NCBI RefSeq assembly: GCF_011601265.1
Contig: NZ_JAAOLX010000004.1
Coordinates: 1-64,000 of the forward strand
Direction of reading: 5' to 3'
Origin: Iodobacter violaceini
GTDB taxonomy: Bacteria > Pseudomonadota > Gammaproteobacteria > Burkholderiales > Chitinibacteraceae
Length of the DNA stretch: 64,000 nt
The notes beneath the pieces were generated by a model that saw only the letters and a list, made by a program, of their open reading frames with translations, ran no database searches and was not told the DNA's origin. Below are positions 37,695 through 46,645 of this stretch, piece after piece (position 1 is the first letter of the stretch; every line of letters begins with the position of its first letter). Position numbers and translations under genes: made by a program.

Positions 37695-38381
37695 ATGTTC
37701 AGGTTAATGCTGGTAGAAGATGATACTAAGCTGGCGGCGCTCATTCAGGAGTACCTCAGCAGCTATGAATTTTGTGTAGAGATCATTGGCCGAGGGGATA
37801 CTGCCCTCGCACACTTCAAAGCAACAGAGCCCGATATTATTGTGCTCGATCTGATGCTGCCAGGCTTAGATGGCATGGTGGTATGCCGACAGATTCGTGA
37901 AATCAGCAGCGTGCCTATCTTAATACTGACCGCACGCGAAGACATGTTTGATGAAGTCTCTGGCCTTGAGCAAGGTGCAGATGATTATGTAAACAAGCCG
38001 ATCCAGCCCCGCATTCTTTTGGCCCGCTTACGCGCACTATTGAGACGCGGCACAGGAAAGCAAAGCAGCTCCAATACCCCGCTCAGCTTTGGTGATCTGG
38101 AAATATCCAAGACCGACCGCAGCGTACGCTGGAAAAATGAAAACGCTACTTTAAGTAATTCTGAATTCAAACTATTGCTCTTACTGGCCGAATCCGCTGG
38201 CCGTGTTTTATCACGCGATGATATTTTAAAATCCATGCGCGGCATTGAATTTGATGGCATGGACAGAAGTATCGACAATAGTATTTCGCGTTTACGCCGC
38301 AAGTTTAATGATCACGATTCAGAAAAAATCAAAACGGTCTGGGGCGAAGGCTATTTATTCAGTCCTTCAGCCTGGGAGTAA
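37695..38381 (+). CDS. OmpR-family response regulator (RstA-like)
   Basis: 228 residues. The receiver has the acidic pair VEDD (residues 7-10), phospho-acceptor Asp in IIVLDLMLPGLDG (about 52) and Lys of VNKPIQPRILL (about 102). The C-terminal winged helix (LSFGDLEIS ... SNSEFKLLLLLAESAGRVLS) is the OmpR type. The order with the kinase 6 bp later and the style resemble RstA. The divergent mipA gene is the obvious candidate target. Confidence 0.88.
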   Translation: MFRLMLVEDDTKLAALIQEYLSSYEFCVEIIGRGDTALAHFKATEPDIIVLDLMLPGLDGMVVCRQIREISSVPILILTAREDMFDEVSGLEQGADDYVNKPIQPRILLARLRALLRRGTGKQSSSNTPLSFGDLEISKTDRSVRWKNENATLSNSEFKLLLLLAESAGRVLSRDDILKSMRGIEFDGMDRSIDNSISRLRRKFNDHDSEKIKTVWGEGYLFSPSAWE

Positions 38382-38387
38382 GCCTCA

Positions 38388-39704
38388 ATGTGGAGAATTT
38401 ATTTACGCATCTTTGTATTGATTGCCGTCGTGACCATTTCATTAACGCAAGTGCTCAGCTATTTAACCAATCAGTTTTATGCAGAGCAGCTTGAGCAATA
38501 TGCGCTTAAAGATGCGGTTGCACAGATTTTTTTGGTTGAGCAATATTTGGACAACAGCCAGGGGCCCCTCTGGTTTACGCGTTTTAAAACGCTGCAGGAA
38601 AAAACCAATAATAGCTATGCTCTTCTCCCTCTTGAACGCGCATTGGCCATCATTGCCCCCCACAACAGACAAAGGTTGCTGGAAAAAAAAGTGGTGGTTG
38701 ACTTTCAAAGTGAAGCTTATTTTCGCCGGGTAGATACAGATAATTCAAAATTTCCTGGCAGCGCCAATCAGGTTATTTACGCCTCAGAAACAAAAGATCA
38801 AGACCCGTTAATTGCCAAAATCAAACGATTTCAATACACACTTATTTTTCTTTTATTACTCATCCCTTGTGGAATTTGGTCTTATTTTCACTGGAGAGAA
38901 TTGCAATCGCTTTCTAAAACGGCTGATGATTTTGGCTCTGGCCTCTTATCCAGCCGCGCAAAGGTCAGAAAAAGCGCCAGCGTTTATCCGCTTGCCCAAT
39001 GCATGAATTTAATGGCAGAAAGAATTCAGCGCCTGATTGATTCACAGCGTGAATTACTCCACTCCGTTTCCCATGAATTACGAACCCCAATTGCACGGCT
39101 GGAGTTTGGCCTTGAGCTGCTTAAAAACGATGCCAATAGCAAGCAGCTGGAGCCACGCTTTGCCTCAATGGAAAATGATTTGCATGAATTAAATGATTTA
39201 GTCAGTGAATTATTAAGCCTGGCAAAGATTGAGCAGCAACAGGCCTTGCCCATGCAAAGTGTAAATACAGCGGAAGCCCTGCATCAGGTCATCAATTCAT
39301 TGAGCCATCTGTTGCAAGAAAAGGAAATGAGCCATTCACTGCATTCAGAAACCAGCACCATATCCGGCGACCCCAAATTGCTGATGCGTGCACTGAGCAA
39401 TCTGTTACGTAACGCGGCTAAATATGCCCATCAGAAAATCAGAATATCCACGCTCAGCAATGCCAGCGGCGGGGTTGATATTACGATTGAAGACGATGGG
39501 CCTGGCGTACCGGAAAATGAGCGCGAACATATATTCGAGCCATTTTATCGTCTGGACAGAAGCCGTGACCGGGCAAGCGGAGGCTTTGGACTGGGATTAG
39601 CCATTGCAAAAAAAGCAGTGACTTTACATAAAGGAAGGATTTGGGTTGATCAATCTGATCTGGGCGGCGCACGCTTTACGATCAGCCTGACCAGCCCGGC
39701 TTAA
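38388..39704 (+). CDS. Sensor histidine kinase (RstB-like)
   Basis: 438 residues. Two membrane helices (about 7-25 and 148-168) bracket a periplasmic sensor of some 120 residues. A HAMP-like linker is followed by the H-box VSHELRTPIARLEFG, N-box LSNLLRNAAKYAH, G1 EDDGPGVPENE and G2 GGFGLGLAIAKKA, all intact. It should phosphorylate the regulator just upstream, with which it forms a two-gene operon. The signal is unknown; RstB homologues respond to acid or low magnesium. Confidence 0.9.
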   Translation: MWRIYLRIFVLIAVVTISLTQVLSYLTNQFYAEQLEQYALKDAVAQIFLVEQYLDNSQGPLWFTRFKTLQEKTNNSYALLPLERALAIIAPHNRQRLLEKKVVVDFQSEAYFRRVDTDNSKFPGSANQVIYASETKDQDPLIAKIKRFQYTLIFLLLLIPCGIWSYFHWRELQSLSKTADDFGSGLLSSRAKVRKSASVYPLAQCMNLMAERIQRLIDSQRELLHSVSHELRTPIARLEFGLELLKNDANSKQLEPRFASMENDLHELNDLVSELLSLAKIEQQQALPMQSVNTAEALHQVINSLSHLLQEKEMSHSLHSETSTISGDPKLLMRALSNLLRNAAKYAHQKIRISTLSNASGGVDITIEDDGPGVPENEREHIFEPFYRLDRSRDRASGGFGLGLAIAKKAVTLHKGRIWVDQSDLGGARFTISLTSPA

Positions 39705-39712
39705 ACCAAGGC

Positions 39713-39928
39713 TTAAGCAGCGGCCAGCTGAGGCACCCAGCGGATGGCCTGAGGCACAGGCTGGGTACTGAGTGCATCGGCCATCACCTGTTTGGCGCAG
39801 CTGGTGCACTTGCCACAGCAGGTAGCCACCGCAGTTTGTGCCTGTAATTGGGCAAATGTGCGTACACCACCAGCCACTGCTTTGTGGATGGCTTTGTCAG
39901 TAACACTATTACAGATGCAGACGTACAT
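39713..39928 (-). CDS. bfd: Bacterioferritin-associated ferredoxin-like protein
   Basis: 71 residues from ATG 39928; frames further upstream are not family-like. The Cys residues C4, C6 (MYVCICNSVTD) and CCGKC (about residues 38-42) bind a 2Fe-2S cluster. Bfd reduces and frees iron stored in bacterioferritin. It is shorter on one side and longer at the C-terminus than E. coli Bfd. A Fur-box-like site lies just upstream, fitting iron control. The stop converges on the histidine kinase. Confidence 0.85.
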   Translation of the reverse strand: MYVCICNSVTDKAIHKAVAGGVRTFAQLQAQTAVATCCGKCTSCAKQVMADALSTQPVPQAIRWVPQLAAA

Positions 39929-39943
39929 GGCAGCTCTCAGACT

Positions 39944-39962
39944 GATAACTGTTCTCATTATA
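39944..39962 (-). promoter_or_regulatory. Fur-box-like site upstream of bfd
   Basis: GATAACTGTTCTCATTATA matches the 19-bp Fur consensus GATAATGATAATCATTATC at 13 positions, and lies 16 bp ahead of the bfd start. Iron-replete repression of bfd is expected from other bacteria. Confidence 0.5.
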
Positions 39963-40195
39963 ATTGAAAACCAGCCCTTGCCAAGTGTTAAATAACACCC
40001 ATTCTCAAAAAAACCGTGCCGTATTCCAGCCCATTGCAAACAACTCACCAGGCAAAGATCTGTGAAAGCAAAACAGCATCTTTACCTTTATATTTCTTTC
40101 CTCAATTTTCCTGGTAATAATCCCAAAAAATGTAAGCAAAGAATGCTCACGGAGTATGATTCCGTTCTAACTTATACGCAGCATGTCCGATCACG

Positions 40196-41641
40196 ATGCC
40201 AACGCTTGCTTCTTCCCCATTTGCAGCCCATCAAGACGCTTTAAATTTTCCACCCCCTTCCCCGGAACACTCGGCCCGGCGCCTGCATGAAACCCTGTTT
40301 ACACTTCGCCAGGAAAACGATCCAAACCGGCTAAGCCCAGTGCTGCTGCAATGCTTTGAAGCAGCCCTGCTGCTTTTGCCCAAGCTGGAAAAGCCTGCCT
40401 ATTCTGATCCGCAAACCCACGCAGCATTACAACTTAGCCAATGCCTGCTGCAGGAGCTGATGCAGGGGTTTATCCGCACGGCCTTACTCAGAAGCAATGA
40501 AACCGGCCTTTTCACCAGCAGCCGCCCCAGGCTGGAAGCCTTTGGTCATGCTTTAGACAGTGCATGGCAACTGGCCTGCCTGTACTCGCGCAGCAGAACG
40601 CCTTTACCGCCAGGATTTTGGCAAAGATGCCATCAGCTTTTTAGCGATATTCATGCACTGGGCTGGGCAAAACGCAGCCTGAAAAATGGCAGCACGCCGG
40701 GCACGCTCTACCGCAAAATCATGCTGCTGGGCATCAGCGCAAGCAATCGTCTGGAGCCCCAAAAAATGGCGATTCTGTTTAAAATTATTGAAGAAGAAGC
40801 GCGCTTTCTTGACCTGGTGCAGCGGGATCAGGCCCTCACAGAACAAGGCGCGTTTATTTATCAGACAGACCGTGATGAAGCCCCCCACTTCGCCCAACCC
40901 CTGGCAGGCGAAGAACAGCAAGTTTGGTGGACCATCGAAACCCAGGGCATTTTGAAGCAGCTGAGCAGCAGATTGCAGCGGCTGCTGAATCTGAACGAAG
41001 ACCGCCACCATGAAATCCAGCTGATTGGCCGTTTATTGCAAGAATGGACCGCGCCGCCAAGGCGGCAGCACTTTCGTATCCGCAGGCAAAATGGCGAACA
41101 AATTCAGCTGATCAGCCTTTGGGACCGTTGCTGGAATCTTGCCGCAGGCCATATTGATGAAACCGCCCCTGAGCCTGCCCGGCTGAATATTTGCAATATC
41201 AGCGCAACAGGCTTGTTGCTGCAGGGCGAATCCACGGATCACCCCTTGCAGGCGGGCGAAATACTGATGCTGCGCCGTGGCGGCCAGCACTGGCAAATTG
41301 GGCTGGTGCGCTGGTTAAGCCTGCGTGGCGACGGCTTATCCAGCGAATGCGGTATTGAATTGATTGGCCGATCACCTGAAGCCGTGCAGATTGCCCCCGT
41401 CACCAGCCTTGGCACAGATATCCTGACACCGGCGCTCAGCCTTGCCGCAGACCGCCGCCGCGGCCACAGCGGCATGCTGATCCTGGCAGGCAAGCAATAC
41501 CAGGCCATGCGCATGTTTACCGTGCACGATTCTCGCGGCATATGCAAAGTACGCGCCACCCGCCTTGTGATGCAAACGGCTTATTACCAGTTTATTGAAA
41601 CCCGGCTGGAGGAAATCAGCCAGAAAGCCGGGCTGGACTGA
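40196..41641 (+). CDS. PilZ-like domain protein
   Basis: 481 residues, no signal peptide. The first 290 residues are helical and unassigned. The C-terminal part has the two marks of a cyclic-di-GMP-binding PilZ domain: RRQHFRIR (RxxxR, about residue 288) and NISATG (D/N-x-S-x-x-G, about 328), followed by strands (HWQIGLVRWLS ... SECGIELIG). It would link second-messenger level to surface behaviour such as twitching or biofilm. The spacing between motifs is longer than usual, so the binding claim is moderate. It stands alone. Confidence 0.6.
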   Translation: MPTLASSPFAAHQDALNFPPPSPEHSARRLHETLFTLRQENDPNRLSPVLLQCFEAALLLLPKLEKPAYSDPQTHAALQLSQCLLQELMQGFIRTALLRSNETGLFTSSRPRLEAFGHALDSAWQLACLYSRSRTPLPPGFWQRCHQLFSDIHALGWAKRSLKNGSTPGTLYRKIMLLGISASNRLEPQKMAILFKIIEEEARFLDLVQRDQALTEQGAFIYQTDRDEAPHFAQPLAGEEQQVWWTIETQGILKQLSSRLQRLLNLNEDRHHEIQLIGRLLQEWTAPPRRQHFRIRRQNGEQIQLISLWDRCWNLAAGHIDETAPEPARLNICNISATGLLLQGESTDHPLQAGEILMLRRGGQHWQIGLVRWLSLRGDGLSSECGIELIGRSPEAVQIAPVTSLGTDILTPALSLAADRRRGHSGMLILAGKQYQAMRMFTVHDSRGICKVRATRLVMQTAYYQFIETRLEEISQKAGLD

Positions 41642-42362
41642 TGAACCGCTTTTAGCCCTAGATGCACCATCGTGCTTTTAAACTTAAAATTGGCTTTGTT
41701 ACTGTACTTACAGATCAGTAGTAAACCATCAACACTGAATAAATTCACTCGGCCATACGGCACCTGTTGAGAACAACAGCGATAAGAGCAGCAAAACGCC
41801 GGTACATCATTGTCTTGTACCGGCTTTTGAGCCAGGCACTCTGAGGTATATCAAGCTCTGCCCTTCATCAAAATGAAATAAAATACAATCACACTCTTAC
41901 AAAAAACTTTCCCACATTCTTGGTTTGTATTATTATTTCTTACCCATAAATGTTATTCCAATGGGTTTGTTGCCATTTTATGCTTACGACCTCAAGATAA
42001 AACGCTGTTTAACTTATCAACTGTATTGTTGATTAAGGCTCCAGAGCGGAAAACTTTGCCATGTGTAATGGTTTTGAAGATCATTTAAAGATCTCATTAG
42101 CAATGACTTGCCTTGGTAAATAAAAAAAACATTCCAGCATGCCCGATAAGATTTTCCTGCTTGAATTCTATTCAACAAAAAAACCAATGCGCAGCCACAA
42201 ACCACATAAATCTATACCCAAGTTGTTAACAATATAATTAAAAAATAACTTAGCCTTCACCAGTTTTGCTGCGGGATTAAAACAACTTAAAGCGTGGCAT
42301 TTATTTAATTTGGCTGGATAGATATAAGCAGCCTTAACAATCTTTAAAAACACGGGATCAGT
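41642..42362. other. Long AT-rich intergenic region
   Basis: About 720 bp. It holds a terminator at 41798-41828 and no convincing gene; minus-strand frames of about 60 codons (42017-42353) lack ribosome sites and family features. The last 150 bp probably carry the promoter of the lipoprotein gene at 42363. Confidence 0.5.
41798..41828 (+). terminator. Rho-independent terminator
   Basis: A perfect 9-bp stem GCCGGTACA / TGTACCGGC (41798-41806, 41816-41824) followed by TTTT. It lies 157 bp after the PilZ-like gene. Confidence 0.8.
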
Positions 42363-44213
42363 ATGAAAATAAGTAATTCTTGGTTTTTGGCCCTGCTCAG
42401 TGGCATGGTTTTAAGCGCATGTGGCGATGGAGGGAGCGAGCAAGTACCCTCGGCGGCTTCATTGCAGAAATTAGAGATTTCAGGTCAGGCCATAGACCAG
42501 CCTCTAGCCAATGCACAAATTATGGCGGAAGTGGGTGGTAATACATTTAAAACACTGGCCGATAACAACGGTAACTTTACTTTGGCAATTCAAACGAGCA
42601 ATCCACAAGATATGATTGTACTGAGTGCGCAAGGTGTAGGGGCGCAGGCACAAGTAAAATTGGATTCTCTCGTAGGCAGTTTTGCCGATGCGCAAAAAAA
42701 TGCGGGCAGTGACGGCAAGCTGGAAATCAAGGAGGCCGAGCATGTTCGTATCAGCCATATCAGTACAGCAAAAAATGCTTTGCTACGCCAGCTATTCGCT
42801 GGGAAATTACCTGAAACACAAGAAAAATTAAATGAAGGGCTGGCACAATTAGATCCCGAAGCCATTATTCAACAGGCAAGCGCTATTAAACTAATCGCTG
42901 ATTATGGTGTAAAACTGCCAGAGGGCATTAGTAATACCTTCGAATTACTTAAGAATCCTGAGGCTCTCCTTTCTCTAAAAATGAGTACTAAATGGGAGGA
43001 AGCTCAGAAAAATGTAAATGCGGAACAAAACCAATGGCAGACCTTAAATAAAAGCGCTCCCCCCAGCCATCTGCGCCTGGCAAAAGGGAGCCCAACCAAT
43101 TTGCTCGTATCCGAATTATGGGACTTTAATTTTGAAACAAATGGCAAAGCGCTGGTGCGTGGATTTTATGGTGAGTTTTCCGGAAAATGGTCTCAGCAGG
43201 ACAATGGTTTAATCAAAATCACCTTTGATCAAGGCTTTGTCGAAGAGAAATCCTTCACTGACTATAAAGATGAAAGCCTTGATATTGAGTGCCGTGCTTT
43301 AACAATGACCCTTGCCCTGCCAGCGACTAATTCAAGCTGGGGCAAAATAGAGCGCAAGGGGGATTGCATTTATACATCCAACCCTCATCAATCGAATGAA
43401 AAGCTAATTGGCACCGTGGTGAGTGATCATCCAGCGCTGAGCGCGTATTCCGTGGTGCGCCGCTTGCCCGCACAAAGCATTGCCGTGTCTATGGCTGATT
43501 TTAAAATTGGCCAGCGCATTGCGGGCATTCCTACGGAATACCCTAATTCACCCCTTAATAGTCTGACGGGTATGGCAACAATCACTTCAGCGCAAAGCCT
43601 GAATTTAGATGGCAAGCAACGTGGCATACAGTGGCAGACCGATGGTTCCTGGCTATTAGATACAGAAGATGACAAGCTAAAGCTTAGCTTGCTGGAGCAA
43701 GACACAACATTAGGCTGGCAGCGGTGGGCTGTAGAACAGGTAGGCAACAAGGGGCAATTTGTATTAACCACAGTGAAGGCAGATGAGCGTTTTAGCTTCA
43801 AAGGAATGGATTTAGCACGCAATTGGGTCTGGCAATTTAATGCAAGCGACTCAACAAACGATAAAATCTATTATCAAATGGCCGCGGATGGCAGCGCGGA
43901 TTTATATTTAAGAAAGATACTGGATGATGGTAAATCGGGTGATTATCAATTCTGGAACGAAAAGGCCAAATGGAATTATTCAGCAGAGCAAGATCTGATT
44001 AGCTGGCAATACAATGATTTTAATTCGTCTTTAAGCGCCAAGCAGCGTACTTTTGCGCCTGTAGCCAAATGGGGAGATTCGATCATCGTATTTTATCGCT
44101 TAAATTACCAATTTAAAGGGGATAATATGTATTCCACAATGATAGGCCGATTAATTCGCATGCAAGATACAGGCCCTGCTATTGCTAAGAAAAAACCGGC
44201 AGGCGCGCCTTAA
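42363..44213 (+). CDS. Large lipoprotein of unknown function
   Basis: 616 residues. The N-terminal signal ends in the lipobox LSAC (Cys at about residue 20), so the mature protein is lipid-anchored; the following GDGG suggests outer membrane sorting. Residues about 35-90 (LEISGQAIDQPLANAQIMAE ... DNNGNFTLAI) look like a carboxypeptidase-regulatory-like beta-sandwich. The rest is an unassigned mix with many Trp residues. No related gene is next to it. I cannot assign a function. Confidence 0.75.
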   Translation: MKISNSWFLALLSGMVLSACGDGGSEQVPSAASLQKLEISGQAIDQPLANAQIMAEVGGNTFKTLADNNGNFTLAIQTSNPQDMIVLSAQGVGAQAQVKLDSLVGSFADAQKNAGSDGKLEIKEAEHVRISHISTAKNALLRQLFAGKLPETQEKLNEGLAQLDPEAIIQQASAIKLIADYGVKLPEGISNTFELLKNPEALLSLKMSTKWEEAQKNVNAEQNQWQTLNKSAPPSHLRLAKGSPTNLLVSELWDFNFETNGKALVRGFYGEFSGKWSQQDNGLIKITFDQGFVEEKSFTDYKDESLDIECRALTMTLALPATNSSWGKIERKGDCIYTSNPHQSNEKLIGTVVSDHPALSAYSVVRRLPAQSIAVSMADFKIGQRIAGIPTEYPNSPLNSLTGMATITSAQSLNLDGKQRGIQWQTDGSWLLDTEDDKLKLSLLEQDTTLGWQRWAVEQVGNKGQFVLTTVKADERFSFKGMDLARNWVWQFNASDSTNDKIYYQMAADGSADLYLRKILDDGKSGDYQFWNEKAKWNYSAEQDLISWQYNDFNSSLSAKQRTFAPVAKWGDSIIVFYRLNYQFKGDNMYSTMIGRLIRMQDTGPAIAKKKPAGAP

Positions 44214-44225
44214 TCGTTTTACTAA

Positions 44226-44266
44226 GCAAAGGGGCAGCTCAGGCAATGAGCTGCCCCTTTGCTTTT
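44226..44266 (+). terminator. Rho-independent terminator
   Basis: A very strong stem GCAAAGGGGCAGCTCA / TGAGCTGCCCCTTTGC (44226-44241, 44247-44262) followed by TTTTAT, 12 bp after the lipoprotein stop. Confidence 0.9.
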
Positions 44267-44636
44267 ATAAGGAAGCGAGCAACAGCCTGGTGATGATAGC
44301 GCTATGCCTGCCTCACGGGCTTTTTGCACAGGCTGAAAAATTAATCACTTTATGCAAGTCACATCAAAAAAACAACGGGAACGGTCACTTATATGACAAC
44401 AAAAACGGGCTAACTTACCTGTATAGCTGAACCCTGCAATACTTAACTACAAGGCAAGTTGTCAGACTTGGGCCTACTTCAACAGCACGGACACGGTGGA
44501 AATCCCCGCTCAATCGGGTGTAGTATTTTGGCATAAAATAATTCAGGCTGTGCCCGGCAAGGGTTTTACAAGGGGTTCAGCGTTTTTACACACCCAAGGT
44601 GGTGGTTTTCCTGCCATTTTAGGGTGTCTTCATCTT
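44267..44636. other. Gap before second cassette array
   Basis: About 370 bp. A 45-codon frame (44293-44430, MIALCLPHGLFAQAEKL...) looks like a signal peptide with a short tail, but has no good ribosome site and may be the end of a lost gene. The last 100 bp lead to an isolated core GTTAGGC at 44637 without a paired outer box, so this could be an eroded attC or an attI-like site. Confidence 0.4.
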
Positions 44637-44643
44637 GTTAGGC
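44637..44643 (+). other. Left boundary core of array B
   Basis: GTTAGGC, a perfect core, opens the first cassette. I see no matching outer box and hairpin arms within 150 bp to the left. That fits either an attI site or a decayed attC. No integrase gene lies in the window. Confidence 0.5.
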
Positions 44644-44650
44644 ATAAAAC

Positions 44651-45103
44651 ATGACTGCTCAGCGCAGAACGGTAGGCGCAGTACACGTGATTCCTCTCGA
44701 AGATGGGACCACGGTCCATGCTATTGCTTTACCAGAGGCAGACTTCGCGTTTTTCGACACGCGTGCTGAGCAGCTTGAGAACATTAAGAAAATCTTTGAG
44801 TGCCCAATTCTTTTTCGGGTTGCTGTGCATAAGTCAGCATGGTCTCAAGGCCGCTGGCTCAAGGTCGGAAAAGTAGAGGTTCCAGCACAGCTCATGGAAC
44901 CTGTAGCAACATTCATTCAAGACCCAATCAAACCTGAGAACTTTCAAATCTACCTCAGTGGAAATTTTCGTCCAGCAACAAAGACTGAATGCGTAGGGTT
45001 GTCTCGGTGTGCAGTTTGGGAACCCAGCCATGTTGAAGACCGTCTGCGCGATCACTACCAAGGGAGGCCGAACATATGGATCGAACAAATGAGGTTGAAG
45101 TAA
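44651..45103 (+). CDS. Imm26-like immunity protein
   Basis: 150 residues. The start GAVHVIPLEDGTTVHAIALP, the central CPILFRVAVHKSAWSQGRW LKVGK pattern and the near-terminal GLSRCAVWEPSHVEDRLRDH form the layout I associate with Imm26, a predicted all-beta immunity protein of polymorphic toxin systems. No toxin gene is adjacent. Codon 1 is 7 bp after the cassette core, with no clear ribosome site. The stop lies in front of the attC outer box. Confidence 0.6.
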   Translation: MTAQRRTVGAVHVIPLEDGTTVHAIALPEADFAFFDTRAEQLENIKKIFECPILFRVAVHKSAWSQGRWLKVGKVEVPAQLMEPVATFIQDPIKPENFQIYLSGNFRPATKTECVGLSRCAVWEPSHVEDRLRDHYQGRPNIWIEQMRLK

Positions 45104-45104
45104 T

Positions 45105-45197
45105 GCCTAACCTTTCGGTCAAGCGGGACTGCGGAATCGGTGTGGCTGCTTTCCTCAATCGCCTGCGCGCAGCAGCCCCTTACCTCCAACGTTATGT
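45105..45197 (+). other. attC recombination site (array B, site 1)
   Basis: Outer box GCCTAAC (45105-45111), which matches the TTAGGC start of its cassette at 44638, and core GTTATGT (45191-45197). It shares its left end CCTTTCGGTCAA with the site at 4631-4726. Confidence 0.85.
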
Positions 45198-45216
45198 TCC
45201 ATATTGAGGCCAGCAC

Positions 45217-45958
45217 ATGCCCACAGTAACAACAAAAAAATGAAATCGAAGAAAATTTAAAATTATTTGAAGATTACATGTGCGAGGGTACGGATAATGA
45301 GCAATTATTCTGCTCGGAACCAATACGAAAGGGAAGTTGCTTTATTGCATATAAAATTGGCGAGGAACTGCGCTTCGCTCCTAGCCGTTATATTGGCTAT
45401 TCCAAAAACACAATGCAGCTACATAAGCAATGTGAGAAAGATGGAAAAGAAACCAATCCTGCAATTACCAAATTGTTTGGCAAGCTAGCTAAAAACGAAA
45501 ATCTAGATACAATATATATTGATTACTGCAACAGTTTAGGAACCACACCACACAACAAAAAAAGAAAGTTCTGGCTCTTATCTATTGAAGGCTTTGATTT
45601 CAAAAACAACGAGAGAACTGATGAAGGCTTTCCCAAGGGAAAGATAGTCGAAAGAAAACACACCGTCAGGGAGCGCAACTCTGCACTAATTGCACAAGCA
45701 AAAGAACAATTTAAAACCAAGAACAGTCGCCTTTTTTGTGAGGCTTGCAATTTTGATTTTGAGAAGACTTATCGTGCTAGAGGGCTTAACTTTATCGAGG
45801 CTCACCATATATCCCTGTTAGCGAGATGCTGCCATCTCAAAAAACTAAAATCCCAGATATAGCATATGGTGTGCTCCAACTGCCACAAAACACTACATCG
45901 CTCAAGGCCATGGCTCACTATTTCTCAGCTCAAAAAACTCATCAGCAATGAAACATAA
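45217..45958 (+). pseudogene. HNH endonuclease, frameshifted
   Basis: The full gene would start at ATG 45217 (MPTVTTK) and end at the TAA 45956-45958 in the next attC. A run of seven A (45234-45240) shifts the frame after seven codons; one A fewer would give NEIEENLKLFEDYMCEGTDN in line with the long frame from 45278. Near the end the frame shifts again: FIEAHH is followed out of frame by IPVSEMLPSQKTKIPDIA and then, back in frame, MVCSNCHKTLHRSRPWLTIS. The EAHH and CSNCHKTLH parts are the His-Asn-His nuclease core with its zinc-type Cys pairs. Three indels make this a decayed defence-type nuclease, unless they are sequencing errors. Confidence 0.7.
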
Positions 45959-46029
45959 CAAGTCGCTCAAATCGCTCACTTCGTTCGCTGGGACGGGCTA
46001 AAGCCCGCCCCTTAGCTTAATCGTTAAAC
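45953..46029 (+). other. attC recombination site (array B, site 2)
   Basis: The outer box ACATAAC (45953-45959) is the exact complement of the unusual GTTATGT core that opens its cassette, a good proof of cassette structure. The core is GTTAAAC (46023-46029); arms GGGACGGGC/GCCCGCCCC. Confidence 0.9.
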
Positions 46030-46054
46030 TCTAAAATCATACAAGGAAATACAT

Positions 46055-46480
46055 ATGTTAATTCGTTTAGGAATGATGTTTTTAATTAGCAAGTTGTTAC
46101 CGATAGGGTCAATGGTTGCATTGATTTTTAGCTCTTTCTTTACTAGCCATTCATATAATTCTGCAAGCGGAAAATATATAGGAACACTAACTCCAATACT
46201 TTCTTATCTTCCTGCCTTCCTTATTGCTCATTTCTTTATAAAGCATTTGAAAGCTAACGACAGAATAACAAATGAAATTTCGGGCAATAAATTTATAACA
46301 ACTGGTCTTGCTATATTATTATTTTTTTATGTGGTGTATTTTTTAGCAACAACAATTCCTGGCGGTGGTCCGGCATTTGCGGTCATACAATTGGGTGGTT
46401 TTTTGGTTTATATCTCTCAAGTGTTAATAGTAATTGGTGTTGTTGCCTTTTTATTAGCAGTAGAACCAAAAAAAGTTTAA
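46055..46480 (+). CDS. Small multi-pass membrane protein in cassette
   Basis: 141 residues with an AAGGA site 9 bp ahead. About four hydrophobic helices (residues about 5-30, 43-62, 82-105, 112-135) indicate an inner membrane protein. The sequence is AT-rich, unlike the host. The family is unknown to me. Small membrane proteins in integron cassettes have been linked to phage defence and toxin immunity in other bacteria, but nothing here proves that. Confidence 0.6.
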   Translation: MLIRLGMMFLISKLLPIGSMVALIFSSFFTSHSYNSASGKYIGTLTPILSYLPAFLIAHFFIKHLKANDRITNEISGNKFITTGLAILLFFYVVYFLATTIPGGGPAFAVIQLGGFLVYISQVLIVIGVVAFLLAVEPKKV

Positions 46481-46607
46481 CAAGTCGCTCAAGCATCAGT
46501 CGCTACGCTACTTGGACAGTTTTTAAGTCGCAGCTTTGTGGTTTTGCTGCGCAAAAGTATTCCACAAAGCTACAACTTAAAAACTGCCGCTTAGCTCGGC
46601 GTTAGGC
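46475..46607 (+). other. attC site, long VCR-like (array B, site 3)
   Basis: 133 bp; outer box GTTTAAC (46475-46481), the complement of its cassette's GTTAAAC, and core GTTAGGC (46601-46607). The body is nearly identical to 2945-3075 in array A, showing both arrays drew on the same cassette source. Confidence 0.9.
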
Positions 46608-46645
46608 GCTTACCCAATTTGCCACCGCGCGCGAGAAACAAAAAT

